Shown here in pieces: positions 9,254-18,360 of a stretch of 64,000 nucleotides of DNA. Position 1 is the first letter of the stretch; every line of letters begins with the position of its first letter. Location: the NCBI GenBank assembly GCA_964406795.1, contig CAYOTA010000007.1, forward strand, positions 9,136 through 73,135. The letters run 5' to 3'. The position numbers and the translations under genes were made by a program. Origin of the DNA: JAGORM01 sp964406795. Its GTDB lineage: Bacteria; Patescibacteriota; Microgenomatia; Levybacterales; GWA1-39-11. A model generated the notes under the pieces. It was not told the DNA's origin. It was given only the letters and a program-made list of their open reading frames with translations, and ran no database searches.

Positions 9254-10051
9254 CTAGCGGAAAGAATTTATTTCATTCCGTAATTTTTGTGCTTCAGCTC
9301 TGGGTGAATTAGCAAGAATAATTCCCCTTGAGGAGTTAATTATAAGTCCTTTTCCCTGAGAGTTTTTTCCAGCTTTTACAAATGTTTCAACGCTTCCTCC
9401 CTGAGCTCCCACGCCAGGAACTAACATAGTCATCTCGCCAACTAGTTTTCTTATAGCTATCAGTTCTTCAGGATATGTCGCCCCAAAAAACATCATTGAG
9501 TTTGGATTTTCTCCGTGTGTCCGTATAAGCTCTTCTGCTACTTTTTGGTAAAGTAATTGTCCGTCTACTTTAAGTTCTTGGAATTCTTTTGCTCCTGGAT
9601 TTGAAGAATGAACTCCTAAGATAATTCCTTTATCTTTATAATTATAAAACACTTCTAGGGATTCTAAACCCATGTATGGCATAATAGTAATTGCGTCTCC
9701 TTGAAGATATTCAAAAACAAACTTAGCATATCCCTTATTTGTGTTTCCTATATCTCCTCGTTTTGCATCAATGATCACCGGAATTTCAGGATAATTTTGA
9801 GTCAGATAATCACATGTCATCTTAAGGTCTGTTATTCCATCAATTCCGCGAGATTCATAAAATGCTGGGTTTGGTTTATATGCACAGACATATTCTGCAG
9901 TTTGATCAATAATAATTTTATTAAACTCAAATTGAGGATTTGGGTAAAGGCTAATGTTTGCGGGAATTCTCTCGAGTTCGGGATCAAGGCCTACACAAAG
10001 TAAAGAATTATTTTTTTTGATGGCAGCATCAAGTTTTTCAAAGAATGTCAT
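9254..10051 (-). CDS. pyrF: Orotidine 5'-phosphate decarboxylase (type 2 PyrF)
   Basis: The last enzyme of UMP synthesis, decarboxylating OMP. The start is taken at the ATG complementing 10049-10051 (265 residues), since an extended -10 (TGGTATACT) ends 9 bases upstream and an in-frame ATG further up would precede the transcript. The TIM barrel shows LLCVGLDPE near the start and the catalytic IIDAKRGDIGNTN (Lys-Asp network) near residue 90. The PNPAFYES segment and lengths fit the type 2 family. It is divergent from pyrD with 62 bases between. Confidence 0.9.
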   Translation of the reverse strand: MTFFEKLDAAIKKNNSLLCVGLDPELERIPANISLYPNPQFEFNKIIIDQTAEYVCAYKPNPAFYESRGIDGITDLKMTCDYLTQNYPEIPVIIDAKRGDIGNTNKGYAKFVFEYLQGDAITIMPYMGLESLEVFYNYKDKGIILGVHSSNPGAKEFQELKVDGQLLYQKVAEELIRTHGENPNSMMFFGATYPEELIAIRKLVGEMTMLVPGVGAQGGSVETFVKAGKNSQGKGLIINSSRGIILANSPRAEAQKLRNEINSFR

Positions 10052-10113
10052 GTTGCGTAAAGTATACCAAACCACGTGCTTTATTGAAATGTTAAATATG
10101 GTATTATACTAGT

Positions 10114-11190
10114 GTGAAAACCCCTTTCTACGACCCATTAAAAACCTATGAAGAAAATTACGACTATGGTCCTTTTGGAAGTTTTGCTAATCCAGAAAAA
10201 TACCAATTAATGACAGACCTTTCACACGATTTTTTAGGTCATAAAGTAAATCTTCCTTTTGGCATTCCAGCAGGCCCACTTTTAAATAGTAAATTTGTAA
10301 AAGCGGCATTTGAAAAAGGATTTGATATACCCGTATATAAAACGGTGAGAAGTAAAACTTATCAGACTCATCCATTTCCAAATGTGTTGGGTGTTCATGT
10401 AGATGGGGACTTAACACTTGAAAAAGCTCAGCAGCCACTTATTGCGGACGATAAATATGAAGACCCAATCTCTATTACCAACTCCTTTGGTGTTCCTTCA
10501 AAAGATCCGAGTGTTTGGCAGGAAGACGCAAAAAAAGCTATTTCATATGCAGGAGTAGGGCAAGTAATGGTTTTAAGTTTTATGGGAACAGTTCAGCCAA
10601 ATCAGACAGAGCAGGAATTGATTGAAGACTTTGCGCTGGCCGCGAGATTATCATTTGAAACAGGAGCTAAAATTTTGGAAGTGAATTTATCATGTCCTAA
10701 TATTGGTAACGAGGGACTAGTTTGTTACAACTTGGACATGACAAAAAAAGTGTTAGAAGCCATTAGAAGTAAAATTGAGAATGTTCCTCTTATCGTAAAG
10801 GTTGGATACTACAAAGAGGAAAAAGATTTGGAAAAGCTAGCTGAAATAGTGCCAGGGTATGCAAATTCTATTTCAGTAATTAATACTATCAGTGCGCCAA
10901 TAGTTGATAAAGATGGAAATCAAGCACTTCCAGGAAATCCCGTTAGACTCAAAAGCGGTGTATGTGGTGCTTGTATAAAATGGGCCGGGTTGGAGATGGT
11001 AAAAAAACTTAAAAGTATTCGGGAAAAACACAGTTATAAATTTTTCATAGATGGGGTGGGGGGAGTTACAAAACCACAAGATTATTTAGAATATAAAAAT
11101 GCTGGAGCAGATGCTGTGTTTTCAGCGACTGGTGCTATGTGGAATCCAGAACTTGCAATTGAAATTAAAGAAAAAGTGAAAAACAGTTAA
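10114..11190 (+). CDS. pyrD: Dihydroorotate dehydrogenase, class 1 type
   Basis: A 358-residue FMN-dependent TIM-barrel enzyme oxidising dihydroorotate to orotate, starting at GTG 10114. NLSCPN (about residues 190-195) carries the catalytic cysteine of class 1 enzymes; class 2 enzymes have serine there. The phosphate-binding end has GVGG and ATGAMWNP. There is no N-terminal membrane helix, so it should be cytosolic. No PyrK (electron-transfer subunit) is visible, so fumarate or an unknown acceptor is more likely than NAD, which is inference. TATTAT ends 6 bases before GTG. It converges on pyrE with a 4-base overlap. Confidence 0.88.
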   Translation: MKTPFYDPLKTYEENYDYGPFGSFANPEKYQLMTDLSHDFLGHKVNLPFGIPAGPLLNSKFVKAAFEKGFDIPVYKTVRSKTYQTHPFPNVLGVHVDGDLTLEKAQQPLIADDKYEDPISITNSFGVPSKDPSVWQEDAKKAISYAGVGQVMVLSFMGTVQPNQTEQELIEDFALAARLSFETGAKILEVNLSCPNIGNEGLVCYNLDMTKKVLEAIRSKIENVPLIVKVGYYKEEKDLEKLAEIVPGYANSISVINTISAPIVDKDGNQALPGNPVRLKSGVCGACIKWAGLEMVKKLKSIREKHSYKFFIDGVGGVTKPQDYLEYKNAGADAVFSATGAMWNPELAIEIKEKVKNS

Positions 11191-11813
11191 GTTTTGTTTT
11201 TAAATTCGAGGAATTTTTTTCCGTGACCTACTGTTGTATTTACCGGTTTTCCCTCTTTACATAACGGACACTTTTCAGCTGGCCATGTTTCAACCGGCAG
11301 CTCACCTAAGCTCATAAACGGTGCGCCTACCGTATCTCCATTAACTGTTTTAGGACTCCTGTTTACCATTACAATAACTGCCACAACTCGGCCGCCAGAA
11401 GCCTTTATGGTATCTACAACTTTTTTAACTGAGCCACCTGTAGTTGTTAAATCTTCTATAACTAGTACATTTTTATTTGCTACATACTTATCATAATTTC
11501 TGGTAAACACTTGATTTTTTGATTCATCTTTCTCTGTGTAAATTCCTAAAATTTCTTTATTTTTTAATGATGACAGGTGATATGCCGTCCAGGTTGATAA
11601 AATAATTCCACCTAGTGCCGGGCCCACTACTACATCTACGTCCAAGTTTTGTGCTTTCTTAGCAAACAACATTCCTACTTGAGATGTTTCTTCAGTGTGC
11701 GGGTAAAGTGCATCTTTATTTATGTAGATAGGCATATGAAGGCCGGAAGTTCCTACAAAATGATCATCTGTTAATACTGCTCCTACTTTTTTTAGAATTT
11801 CTAATACTTCCAT
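11187..11813 (-). CDS. pyrE: Orotate phosphoribosyltransferase
   Basis: 208 residues; adds PRPP-derived ribose phosphate to orotate to give OMP. The PRPP-binding signature VLVIEDLTTTGGSVKKV lies near residue 120, preceded by VVGPALGG and the flexible-loop segment with DESKNQVF. A short Cys pair near the end (CPLCKEG) is unusual for short bacterial PyrE but occurs in some long forms. It is the last gene of the minus-strand pyr operon, 8 bases after pyrC. Confidence 0.92.
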   Translation of the reverse strand: MEVLEILKKVGAVLTDDHFVGTSGLHMPIYINKDALYPHTEETSQVGMLFAKKAQNLDVDVVVGPALGGIILSTWTAYHLSSLKNKEILGIYTEKDESKNQVFTRNYDKYVANKNVLVIEDLTTTGGSVKKVVDTIKASGGRVVAVIVMVNRSPKTVNGDTVGAPFMSLGELPVETWPAEKCPLCKEGKPVNTTVGHGKKFLEFKNKT

Positions 11814-11821
11814 TGTATTTA

Positions 11822-12880
11822 TTATACCGCTGGCATAAGTACTCGTCCAGAGCCGGGTTTTGCAGTTATTTTTTCATTTTCAAAAACTATAGTATTTTCT
11901 AATGTGACTTTTTTAATTTTCCCCTGCATTTCACATCCGTTAAATGGTGACCACTTACATTTTGTAAATAATTTGTCATTTTCTATTTTGTATTTTTCAT
12001 CCATATCTATTTCTACATTGGATTCTATATCTGGGATTTTTAAAATACTTTTAGGATTTGTGTAGCATAAGCGTTTAATATCTTCTATTGTTAACTTTTC
12101 TTGATTCACAGCGGTTAAAAGTAGTGGAAGTGTAGTTTCTAATCCAGGAACACCAAAGGGAGTTGGATGTAATTCTTTTTCCACTTTTGTATGCGGTGCG
12201 TGATCTGACTCAACCACATCTATATGTTCTAAATTTTCCCATAAATATGACACATCGTTTTTTGATTTTAAGTATGGTTTCATTTTCCCGTATGGTCCTA
12301 ATTTTTGAGCATCTTCCTGGGTTAAAAATAAATGGTGAGGGGTAACACCGCATGTTATGGGAAGCCCTTCTTCTTTAGCGCTCATTATTTGTTCTAAGTC
12401 TGAGCGCAAACTTATATGGCAAAAGTGAGTAGGTTTCTTGGTGCGTTTAACATTTTTTATAACTTCTGCTACTGCATCATCTTCTGCGTGAACTAGAATT
12501 GGCCCCCCATTCCATGCATCAAATATCTTTGAAAGCACATCTGCATTAATTAAAAAGTTTCCAGTAGTTTCATTCAGGTAAAGTTTTATCCCAAATACTT
12601 TTGATTTTACTTTTTCAAATTCGTCTAAATTTTCTCCCTGAGATCCAAAATAAAATCCAATAGTTGAGACAATTTGTAATTTCGCAAGTTCTATTTTTTC
12701 GTTGAGTAGTTCACTAGTTTTTATAGGAACAGTATTATTCGGCATATCTATAACTGTCACAAATCCGCCCGCCAATGCTGCTGAAGTTCCTGATAAAAAA
12801 TCTTCTTTTTGTGTTTGTCCAGGAGTTCGTAGGTGGACATGCATATCTATGAGTCCCGGTAGTGTAGTAATGTTAGACAT
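11822..12880 (-). CDS. pyrC: Dihydroorotase
   Basis: 352 residues; closes carbamoyl-aspartate to dihydroorotate. It is an amidohydrolase with DMHVHLRTPG (metal HxH) at about 12-21, GIKLYLNETTG (lysine likely carbamylated), HAED, FCHIS and the ESDHAPHT aspartate motif. The N-terminus starts directly at the barrel (ITTLPGLID), so the small beta-sandwich domain of longer dihydroorotases is trimmed. It overlaps the 3' end of carB by 8 bases, so the two are translationally coupled. Confidence 0.9.
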   Translation of the reverse strand: MSNITTLPGLIDMHVHLRTPGQTQKEDFLSGTSAALAGGFVTVIDMPNNTVPIKTSELLNEKIELAKLQIVSTIGFYFGSQGENLDEFEKVKSKVFGIKLYLNETTGNFLINADVLSKIFDAWNGGPILVHAEDDAVAEVIKNVKRTKKPTHFCHISLRSDLEQIMSAKEEGLPITCGVTPHHLFLTQEDAQKLGPYGKMKPYLKSKNDVSYLWENLEHIDVVESDHAPHTKVEKELHPTPFGVPGLETTLPLLLTAVNQEKLTIEDIKRLCYTNPKSILKIPDIESNVEIDMDEKYKIENDKLFTKCKWSPFNGCEMQGKIKKVTLENTIVFENEKITAKPGSGRVLMPAV

Positions 12881-15800
12881 ATTCGTTCCAAGATTTGATT
12901 TCTAAGTCAGTTAATTTATACTCCGTAAGAGCCTTAACATACAAATCCGCGTTTTTTCTATTTGTGATAAGTCTGATATTGTGATCAATGGCCGCTCTTC
13001 TCATAATGTATCCGTCATCAATATCACGTCGTAACTTTGAGTCAACAATGTTTATTGCAAGATCTACTTTTCCACGGGCAAAGTAATCAAGAACATTAGG
13101 GTTTTTCTTTTCATGTATCTTGTAAAGCCGTTTGGCCGCAATACCATGAAATTTTAAAAATCTTGCAGTTTTTTCAGTTGCATAAATTGGAACATTTAGT
13201 GTGTTTAATAGTAGTGCGGAATCCAAAAATCTAATTTTATTGTCATCAGTACCCAGTGAAATAAATATTCCTTTTTTTGGAATAACACCCTCAACTGACA
13301 GTTCAGCTTTTAGAAATGCTTCTGCCAGTGTTTTCCCAAACGCAGCTGCTTCTCCGGTAGACGCCATCTCTACTCGCAGTAGTGGGTCTGCACCTTCAAG
13401 TCGGGAGAATGAAAATTGCGGAACTTTTACTAAATACGAATTAGGATATTCTATTTTTTTGACAACCCCTTTTTTGAAAAATGAGTCCACTATGATATGC
13501 GCAAGGTTAACTCCAGTCGCTTTAGAGATGAAAGGAAATGTTCTGGATGCGCGCAAATTTGCCTCAATAACATGCACCTGTCCTTCACGGGCTAAGAACT
13601 GAATATTGATAGGACCCGTAATTTGCAGTTCTTTTACAATTTTTTCGGCAATTGAAATAATTTCTTTTTCATAGTGAATATACAGTTGGTGAGGCGGATA
13701 AGAAATGGATGCGTCCCCTGAATGTACTCCTGCATTTTCTATGTGCTGGGAAATAGCATATGACAAAAGTGTTCCTTCTTGGGCTACTCCATCCAATTCT
13801 ATTTCGCGTGCATGCTCCACAAATTTACTAACGGTAATAGGATATTCATTGCTGAGAATGGTTGCCTTTTTAACAAATATTTCCAAATCATACTGGTTAT
13901 AGCACACACTCATAGCATCCCCTGACAAAACATATGATGGTCGTATTAAGACAGGGTACCCAACTTTTTTAGAGAACGAAATAGCATCTTGGAGATGTTT
14001 AAATTCTCTCCATTCAGGCTGGGAAATAGATAATGTGTCAAGTAGTTTTGAAAATGTATTTCTGTCTTCAGCCCGATCAATATTTTTAGGTGATGTTCCT
14101 AATATAGGAACTTTATATAGATCAAGTTTTTTAGATAAATTATTAGGTGTTTGTCCTCCAACTGATACAACAACTCCAAATGATTTTTCAAAATCATAAA
14201 TATCCAAAACGCGTTCGAGTGTTAACTCTTCAAAGTAAAGCCGTTCTGACATATCGTAATCAGTTGATACTGTTTCAGGATTACAGTTAATAATAATTGA
14301 TTTCTTTTTATGCTTCTTAAGCGCATGTGCTGTGTTAACACATGTCCAGTCAAACTCAACAGAGGAGCCAATTCTATATGGTCCGGATCCTAACACAATT
14401 ACACCGTCCTGTAAAAGTGGCCGCACATCATTATGATGTGCGTGATAGGTAGTGTATAAATAGTTTGTTTTTGCAGGAAACTCTCCTGCCAGTGTATCTA
14501 TTTGTAAAATTGAAGGAGTAACTTCATTCTTAATTCTTAATTCTCTAACTTGTGACTCTGACATATTAACTAATGTTCCAATTCGCGCGTCAGCTATCCC
14601 TAATTTTTTATACGAAAGTAAAGACTCGCGGTCCAGTTTTTTATTTATTTGAAGTTTTTTTTCAGCGAGCACTATATTTTCTATAGCATATAAAAACCAT
14701 GGATCAATTCCGGTAACTTTATTAATTTCAGAAATGGAACTTCCTGTTTTAAGCGCTTCAGCAATAGCAAAAACACGTTTTGGGGTGGGAACTTTTAAGA
14801 AATGCGCTATATTTTGTTTTACATTTAAGCCTTTTTGTTTGGGAATTGAATTATCAGACACTCCATTATTTTGCGTTCCTAGCATGCGGATTGCTTTTTG
14901 AAGTGCTTCCTCAAAACTCCTTCCAATACTCATTACTTCCCCCACAGACTTCATAGATGATCCTAATTTTTCCTCCACTCCTTTAAATTTTTCCAAATCC
15001 CATCTGGGAATTTTAACAACTAAATAATCAAGCGCGGGTTCAAATGCTGATTGGGTTACAAGTGTAACCTGATTTTTAATTTCCGTAAGCGCTTTGCCAA
15101 GTGCTAACTTGGCTGCAACATATGCCAATGGATATCCAGTCGCTTTAGAGGCAAGAGCTGACGACCTTGAAAGTCTTGGGTTCATTTCAATTACTTCATA
15201 TTCTAGCGGTGGATTGTCACCTTCTGTCTTTTTAGGTTTTACCTGCCCGCCGGTCAATTCAGCTTGCTGGTGTTGCGGGCGGGGATTGAGCGCAAATTGC
15301 ACATTACATTCCCCAATGATATTAAGACTTCTGACAATTTTTATAGAAATGTCACGTAAATATTGATATTCGTAATTAGTGAGAGTTTGGGACGGTGCAA
15401 CTACAATAGACTCTCCGGTGTGAATTCCTAACGGATCCATATTCTCCATATTGCATACAGTTATACAATTATCAAACGAGTCCCGAACAACCTCATATTC
15501 AATTTCTTTCCAGTGATGAAGATATTGTTCTACTAACACTTGCGGTGAGAAAGAAAGTGCTGCCTCAACACGTTCCTCAAATTCTTTTTCGGTATAACAC
15601 ACGCCTGACTTTTGCCCGCCCAGCGCAAATCCAGCTCGTACCATAACCGGAAGTCCTAATTTTTTCATGACTCTTTTGGCAGCTGCCATATTTCTTGCAG
15701 CGTGTGAAGTTGGGGTTTTTACGTGAATTTTTTTAAGGTGATTTGCAAACATTTGCCTGTCTTCCGCTATAATAACGCTTTCCACAGAAGTTCCAAGTAC

Positions 15801-16133
15801 TGTTACGCCGTACTTTTGAAAAATCTTATTTTTATATAAATTCATCCCAGCATTAAGTGCTGTTTGTCCTCCAAATGAGAGGCTTATAGCATCCGGTTTT
15901 TCTTTTTTGATAATTTCTTCTATAAAGTATTCGTTGACAGGCAAGAAATATACCTTGTGTGCCATAAATTCAGAAGTTTGAATAGTTGCTATATTTGGAT
16001 TGAGTAAAATTACCTCAATTCCCTCTTCTTTAAATGCTTTTATTGCTTGGGATCCGGAATAATCAAATTCTCCAGCTTGTCCAATTTTTAACGCACCGGA
16101 TCCTAACAGTAATACTTTTTTTATTTTTTTCAT
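12873..16133 (-). CDS. carB: Carbamoyl-phosphate synthase large subunit
   Basis: 1086 residues, near the usual 1070. It makes carbamoyl phosphate from bicarbonate, ATP and ammonia supplied by CarA. Two ATP-grasp halves are clear: the first starts KKVLLLGSGALKIGQAGEFDYSG, the second GVIVLGSGPYRIGSSVEFDW. A C-terminal MGS-like allosteric domain follows. An extra segment of about 27 residues (about 282-308) lies between VQFALNP and EVIEMNPRLSR, where E. coli has only a few residues; at the DNA level it is a GC-rich inverted repeat. Overlaps with carA (4 bases) and pyrC (8 bases) show one operon. Confidence 0.95.
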   Translation of the reverse strand: MKKIKKVLLLGSGALKIGQAGEFDYSGSQAIKAFKEEGIEVILLNPNIATIQTSEFMAHKVYFLPVNEYFIEEIIKKEKPDAISLSFGGQTALNAGMNLYKNKIFQKYGVTVLGTSVESVIIAEDRQMFANHLKKIHVKTPTSHAARNMAAAKRVMKKLGLPVMVRAGFALGGQKSGVCYTEKEFEERVEAALSFSPQVLVEQYLHHWKEIEYEVVRDSFDNCITVCNMENMDPLGIHTGESIVVAPSQTLTNYEYQYLRDISIKIVRSLNIIGECNVQFALNPRPQHQQAELTGGQVKPKKTEGDNPPLEYEVIEMNPRLSRSSALASKATGYPLAYVAAKLALGKALTEIKNQVTLVTQSAFEPALDYLVVKIPRWDLEKFKGVEEKLGSSMKSVGEVMSIGRSFEEALQKAIRMLGTQNNGVSDNSIPKQKGLNVKQNIAHFLKVPTPKRVFAIAEALKTGSSISEINKVTGIDPWFLYAIENIVLAEKKLQINKKLDRESLLSYKKLGIADARIGTLVNMSESQVRELRIKNEVTPSILQIDTLAGEFPAKTNYLYTTYHAHHNDVRPLLQDGVIVLGSGPYRIGSSVEFDWTCVNTAHALKKHKKKSIIINCNPETVSTDYDMSERLYFEELTLERVLDIYDFEKSFGVVVSVGGQTPNNLSKKLDLYKVPILGTSPKNIDRAEDRNTFSKLLDTLSISQPEWREFKHLQDAISFSKKVGYPVLIRPSYVLSGDAMSVCYNQYDLEIFVKKATILSNEYPITVSKFVEHAREIELDGVAQEGTLLSYAISQHIENAGVHSGDASISYPPHQLYIHYEKEIISIAEKIVKELQITGPINIQFLAREGQVHVIEANLRASRTFPFISKATGVNLAHIIVDSFFKKGVVKKIEYPNSYLVKVPQFSFSRLEGADPLLRVEMASTGEAAAFGKTLAEAFLKAELSVEGVIPKKGIFISLGTDDNKIRFLDSALLLNTLNVPIYATEKTARFLKFHGIAAKRLYKIHEKKNPNVLDYFARGKVDLAINIVDSKLRRDIDDGYIMRRAAIDHNIRLITNRKNADLYVKALTEYKLTDLEIKSWNEYV
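15244..15285 (-). repeat. GC-rich palindromic insertion inside carB
   Basis: CCCGCC (15246-15251) pairs with GGCGGG (15278-15283), CAA (15255-15257) with TTG (15273-15275), and CAGC with GCTG around a two-base loop at the centre (15260-15269). The element is much more GC-rich than its surroundings and encodes, in frame, the extra CarB residues (RPQHQQAELTGGQVK region). It resembles in concept the palindromic elements that Rickettsia tolerates inside genes. Relation to those is not claimed. Confidence 0.65.
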
Positions 16134-17179
16134 TTTTTGTGTGCTTGAATCATATCCAAGAATGTATCAAATAACCACTCTGTGTCATGCGGTCCCGGAT
16201 AACTTTCAGGATGAAACTGTACTGACATAAAAGGAAGCGTTTTATGTCTTATCCCTTCATTTGTGTTGTCATTTGCATTAATAAACCATTCTGTAAATCC
16301 AGGCGGAATTTTTCCTACTGCAAATCCATGATTTTGAGTAGTTATAAAACATCGTTTTGTTCCAACCTGAATACAAGGTTGATTTTGGCTTCTATGTCCA
16401 AACTTTAATTTATACGTGTCTCCCCCGGCAGCTAATGCAAGTAATTGGTTTCCCAAGCAAATCCCAAAAGTAGGTATTTTTAAATCTAGGACTTTTTTTA
16501 TTATCTCAATAGTTTTGGCGGCCATTTTAGGATCCCCAGGACCATTTGAAATCATAACACCATCCGGTTTTATTCCGTTTGCTAAAAAATCATAATCCCA
16601 TGGGACTGTTGTAACAGTTGTATCTCGCTTTAATAAACTTCTTTCAATATTGCGCTTTGCCCCACAATCAATTAAAACAATTTTCTTTTTCCCTTTTCCT
16701 TTTGTTTGTGGGGTTGTGTTTGATACTTGCGCTACTAAATTTTCTAAATTTGGATCGTATTGCTTGACGTCCTTTCCAATAATAATTTTGCCTAACATAG
16801 TACCATGTTCACGTAATTTTTGGGCGATAAACCTAGTGTCAGATATTTCTAATGCCGGAATCCCTTCTTCTTTGAGCCAGGAAGACAAGCTCATATTTCC
16901 GTGCGGATGAGAGTATTTGTCCACATAGTTGCACACAATAATTCCTTTTACGTGAATTTTGCTGCTTTCAAAAAACTTTTTATCAAAGATTCCATAATTA
17001 CCTATGAGAGGGTAGGTGAAAACTAAAATCTGTCCTGCATAAGAAGGGTCTGTCATACTCTCAGGATACCCTACCATACCGGTTGCAAATACAATTTCGC
17101 CGGATGTAGAAATATCTTTCCCAAAAGAAATTCCCTCCATTACTGTTCCGTCTTCAAAGAATAATTTTCCTTTTGTCAT
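16130..17179 (-). CDS. carA: Carbamoyl-phosphate synthase small subunit (glutaminase)
   Basis: 349 residues. The N-terminal CPSase domain (GKLFFEDGTVMEG...) is followed by a class I glutamine amidotransferase with the nucleophile Cys in FGICLGNQLLALAAGG (about 235-250) and the His/Glu pair in QFHPESYPGPHDTEWLF near the end. It hydrolyses glutamine and channels ammonia to CarB. It overlaps both carB and pyrB by 4 bases. Confidence 0.94.
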   Translation of the reverse strand: MTKGKLFFEDGTVMEGISFGKDISTSGEIVFATGMVGYPESMTDPSYAGQILVFTYPLIGNYGIFDKKFFESSKIHVKGIIVCNYVDKYSHPHGNMSLSSWLKEEGIPALEISDTRFIAQKLREHGTMLGKIIIGKDVKQYDPNLENLVAQVSNTTPQTKGKGKKKIVLIDCGAKRNIERSLLKRDTTVTTVPWDYDFLANGIKPDGVMISNGPGDPKMAAKTIEIIKKVLDLKIPTFGICLGNQLLALAAGGDTYKLKFGHRSQNQPCIQVGTKRCFITTQNHGFAVGKIPPGFTEWFINANDNTNEGIRHKTLPFMSVQFHPESYPGPHDTEWLFDTFLDMIQAHKK

Positions 17180-18135
17180 GTTGTTTTTCCTAATAAAAGG
17201 GCAAGTAGCGCCATTCTAACATATACACCATTTTTCATTTGTGTTGAAAGATATAATGCATTAGGATTTTTATCAACGCGGGTATCTATTTCTCCAACTC
17301 TCGGCAACGGATGCATAAAATATGTATCTTTTGAAGCGTATGTCTTGATTAATTCAGGTGTTAGGACAAGAGAATGTTTGAGTTTTTCGTACTCTTTCTC
17401 ATCTGTGAATCGTTCTTTTTGAACCCGTGTCCAATACCAGAAGTCAGCACTTTTTGGAATGTCTTTCGTGCTAGTAATCTCAATAAGCTTAATTGATTTT
17501 GAAAATGCTTCCAGTTCTACTTTTTTTATTTTTAGTTTTTCAGGAGATAATAAATACAATGTGTTATTGCTAAAAAGAGAAAGCCCGCGGATTAGGGATT
17601 TAACTGTTCTTCCATTTAGCATGTCGCCAGCTAATACTCCGGTTAAGTTATCCAATTTTTTAGAGCGCTCATAAATTGTATATAAATCTAATAACGTTTG
17701 AGTGGGGTGTTCATTTGTGCCGTCTCCAGCGTTAATTATTGGAATTGTGGCGGCGTCTGCTGCAATTTTTGCACTTCCTGCTTCTGGGTGTCTTATCACA
17801 ATAAGATCGGAATAGCTTTCTAAAACATGAATCGTGTCTTCAAGACTTTCTCCCTTTGCAACTGATGTATTTGAAATTCCGTGGATGGGTAAAATTCCCG
17901 CACCTAATTGTTGAGCTGCTGATGCAAAAGATGAAAAAGTTCTAGTGGATGGTTCGTAAAATAAAAGGGATATTATTTTTCCTGAAAGAATATCAGAAGG
18001 TTTGCCAAATTCTCGCAAAGGTTTTAATTTTTTTGCAGTTTCTAAAACTTTCTTAATATCAGCTGACGAAAACTGGTCAAGGGAGAGTATGTGGGAGTTA
18101 ATAAATTTTCCTGCAATTTTATTAGTTGTTACCAT
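17176..18135 (-). CDS. pyrB: Aspartate carbamoyltransferase catalytic subunit
   Basis: Start at the ATG complementing 18133-18135 (319 residues); the frame is open further upstream, but those residues have no family similarity and run through the promoter. Carbamoyl-phosphate site FYEPSTRTFSSF (about residues 53-64), HPTQTLLDLY and the aspartate-loop HPLPRVGEID are all present, so it should be catalytically complete. No regulatory subunit gene (pyrI) is nearby. It is the first gene of the pyrB-carA-carB-pyrC-pyrE operon. Confidence 0.93.
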   Translation of the reverse strand: MVTTNKIAGKFINSHILSLDQFSSADIKKVLETAKKLKPLREFGKPSDILSGKIISLLFYEPSTRTFSSFASAAQQLGAGILPIHGISNTSVAKGESLEDTIHVLESYSDLIVIRHPEAGSAKIAADAATIPIINAGDGTNEHPTQTLLDLYTIYERSKKLDNLTGVLAGDMLNGRTVKSLIRGLSLFSNNTLYLLSPEKLKIKKVELEAFSKSIKLIEITSTKDIPKSADFWYWTRVQKERFTDEKEYEKLKHSLVLTPELIKTYASKDTYFMHPLPRVGEIDTRVDKNPNALYLSTQMKNGVYVRMALLALLLGKTT

Positions 18136-18167
18136 TATTTCTCTAAAGTATGCGTTTCTTGAATCCA

Positions 18168-18196
18168 ACTTTATCAAAAATAGGGTATTAATACAA
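18168..18196 (-). promoter_or_regulatory. Promoter of the pyr operon
   Basis: On the minus strand TTGTAT (complement of 18191-18196), a 17-base spacer and TAAAGT (complement of 18168-18173) with an extended TG precede pyrB. This predicts a leader of about 25-30 bases. I see no PyrR-binding loop or attenuator in so short a leader. The divergent hrcA promoter lies about 40 bases away. Confidence 0.6.
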
Positions 18197-18236
18197 GGTT
18201 TATTACATTGTTCAACAAATCTTATTGAATAACCTC

Positions 18237-18273
18237 TTGACAAGAATTAGCAGTCATGTTATATTATTGCTAA
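18237..18273 (+). promoter_or_regulatory. hrcA-grpE-dnaK promoter with CIRCE-like operator
   Basis: TTGACA (18237-18242), 17-base spacer, TATATT (18260-18265): a near-consensus promoter. Overlapping it at 18247-18273 is TTAGCAGTC-N9-TATTGCTAA, which matches the CIRCE consensus with one change in the left arm and two in the right. With the operator before hsp20 this gives two HrcA targets in the window. Confidence 0.82.
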
Positions 18274-18283
18274 GTTGCTGGAA

Positions 18284-18360
18284 GATAGAATGTTGAACAT
18301 AGAATATTGATTTTTATTAAAAATTTCTACATTCTGCTTTCTACATTCTATATTCTATGT
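18284..18360 (+). repeat. Inverted repeats of an ACATTCTA-type motif covering the hrcA start
   Basis: ACATAGAATAT (18297-18307) is repeated exactly inverted as ATATTCTATGT (18350-18360). TAGAATGT (18286-18293) also pairs with ACATTCTA (18343-18350). Both pairings lie within the hrcA leader, and the first would bury the hrcA start codon (ATG 18357). Related sequence occurs just before grpE (19103-19119). Confidence 0.65.
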
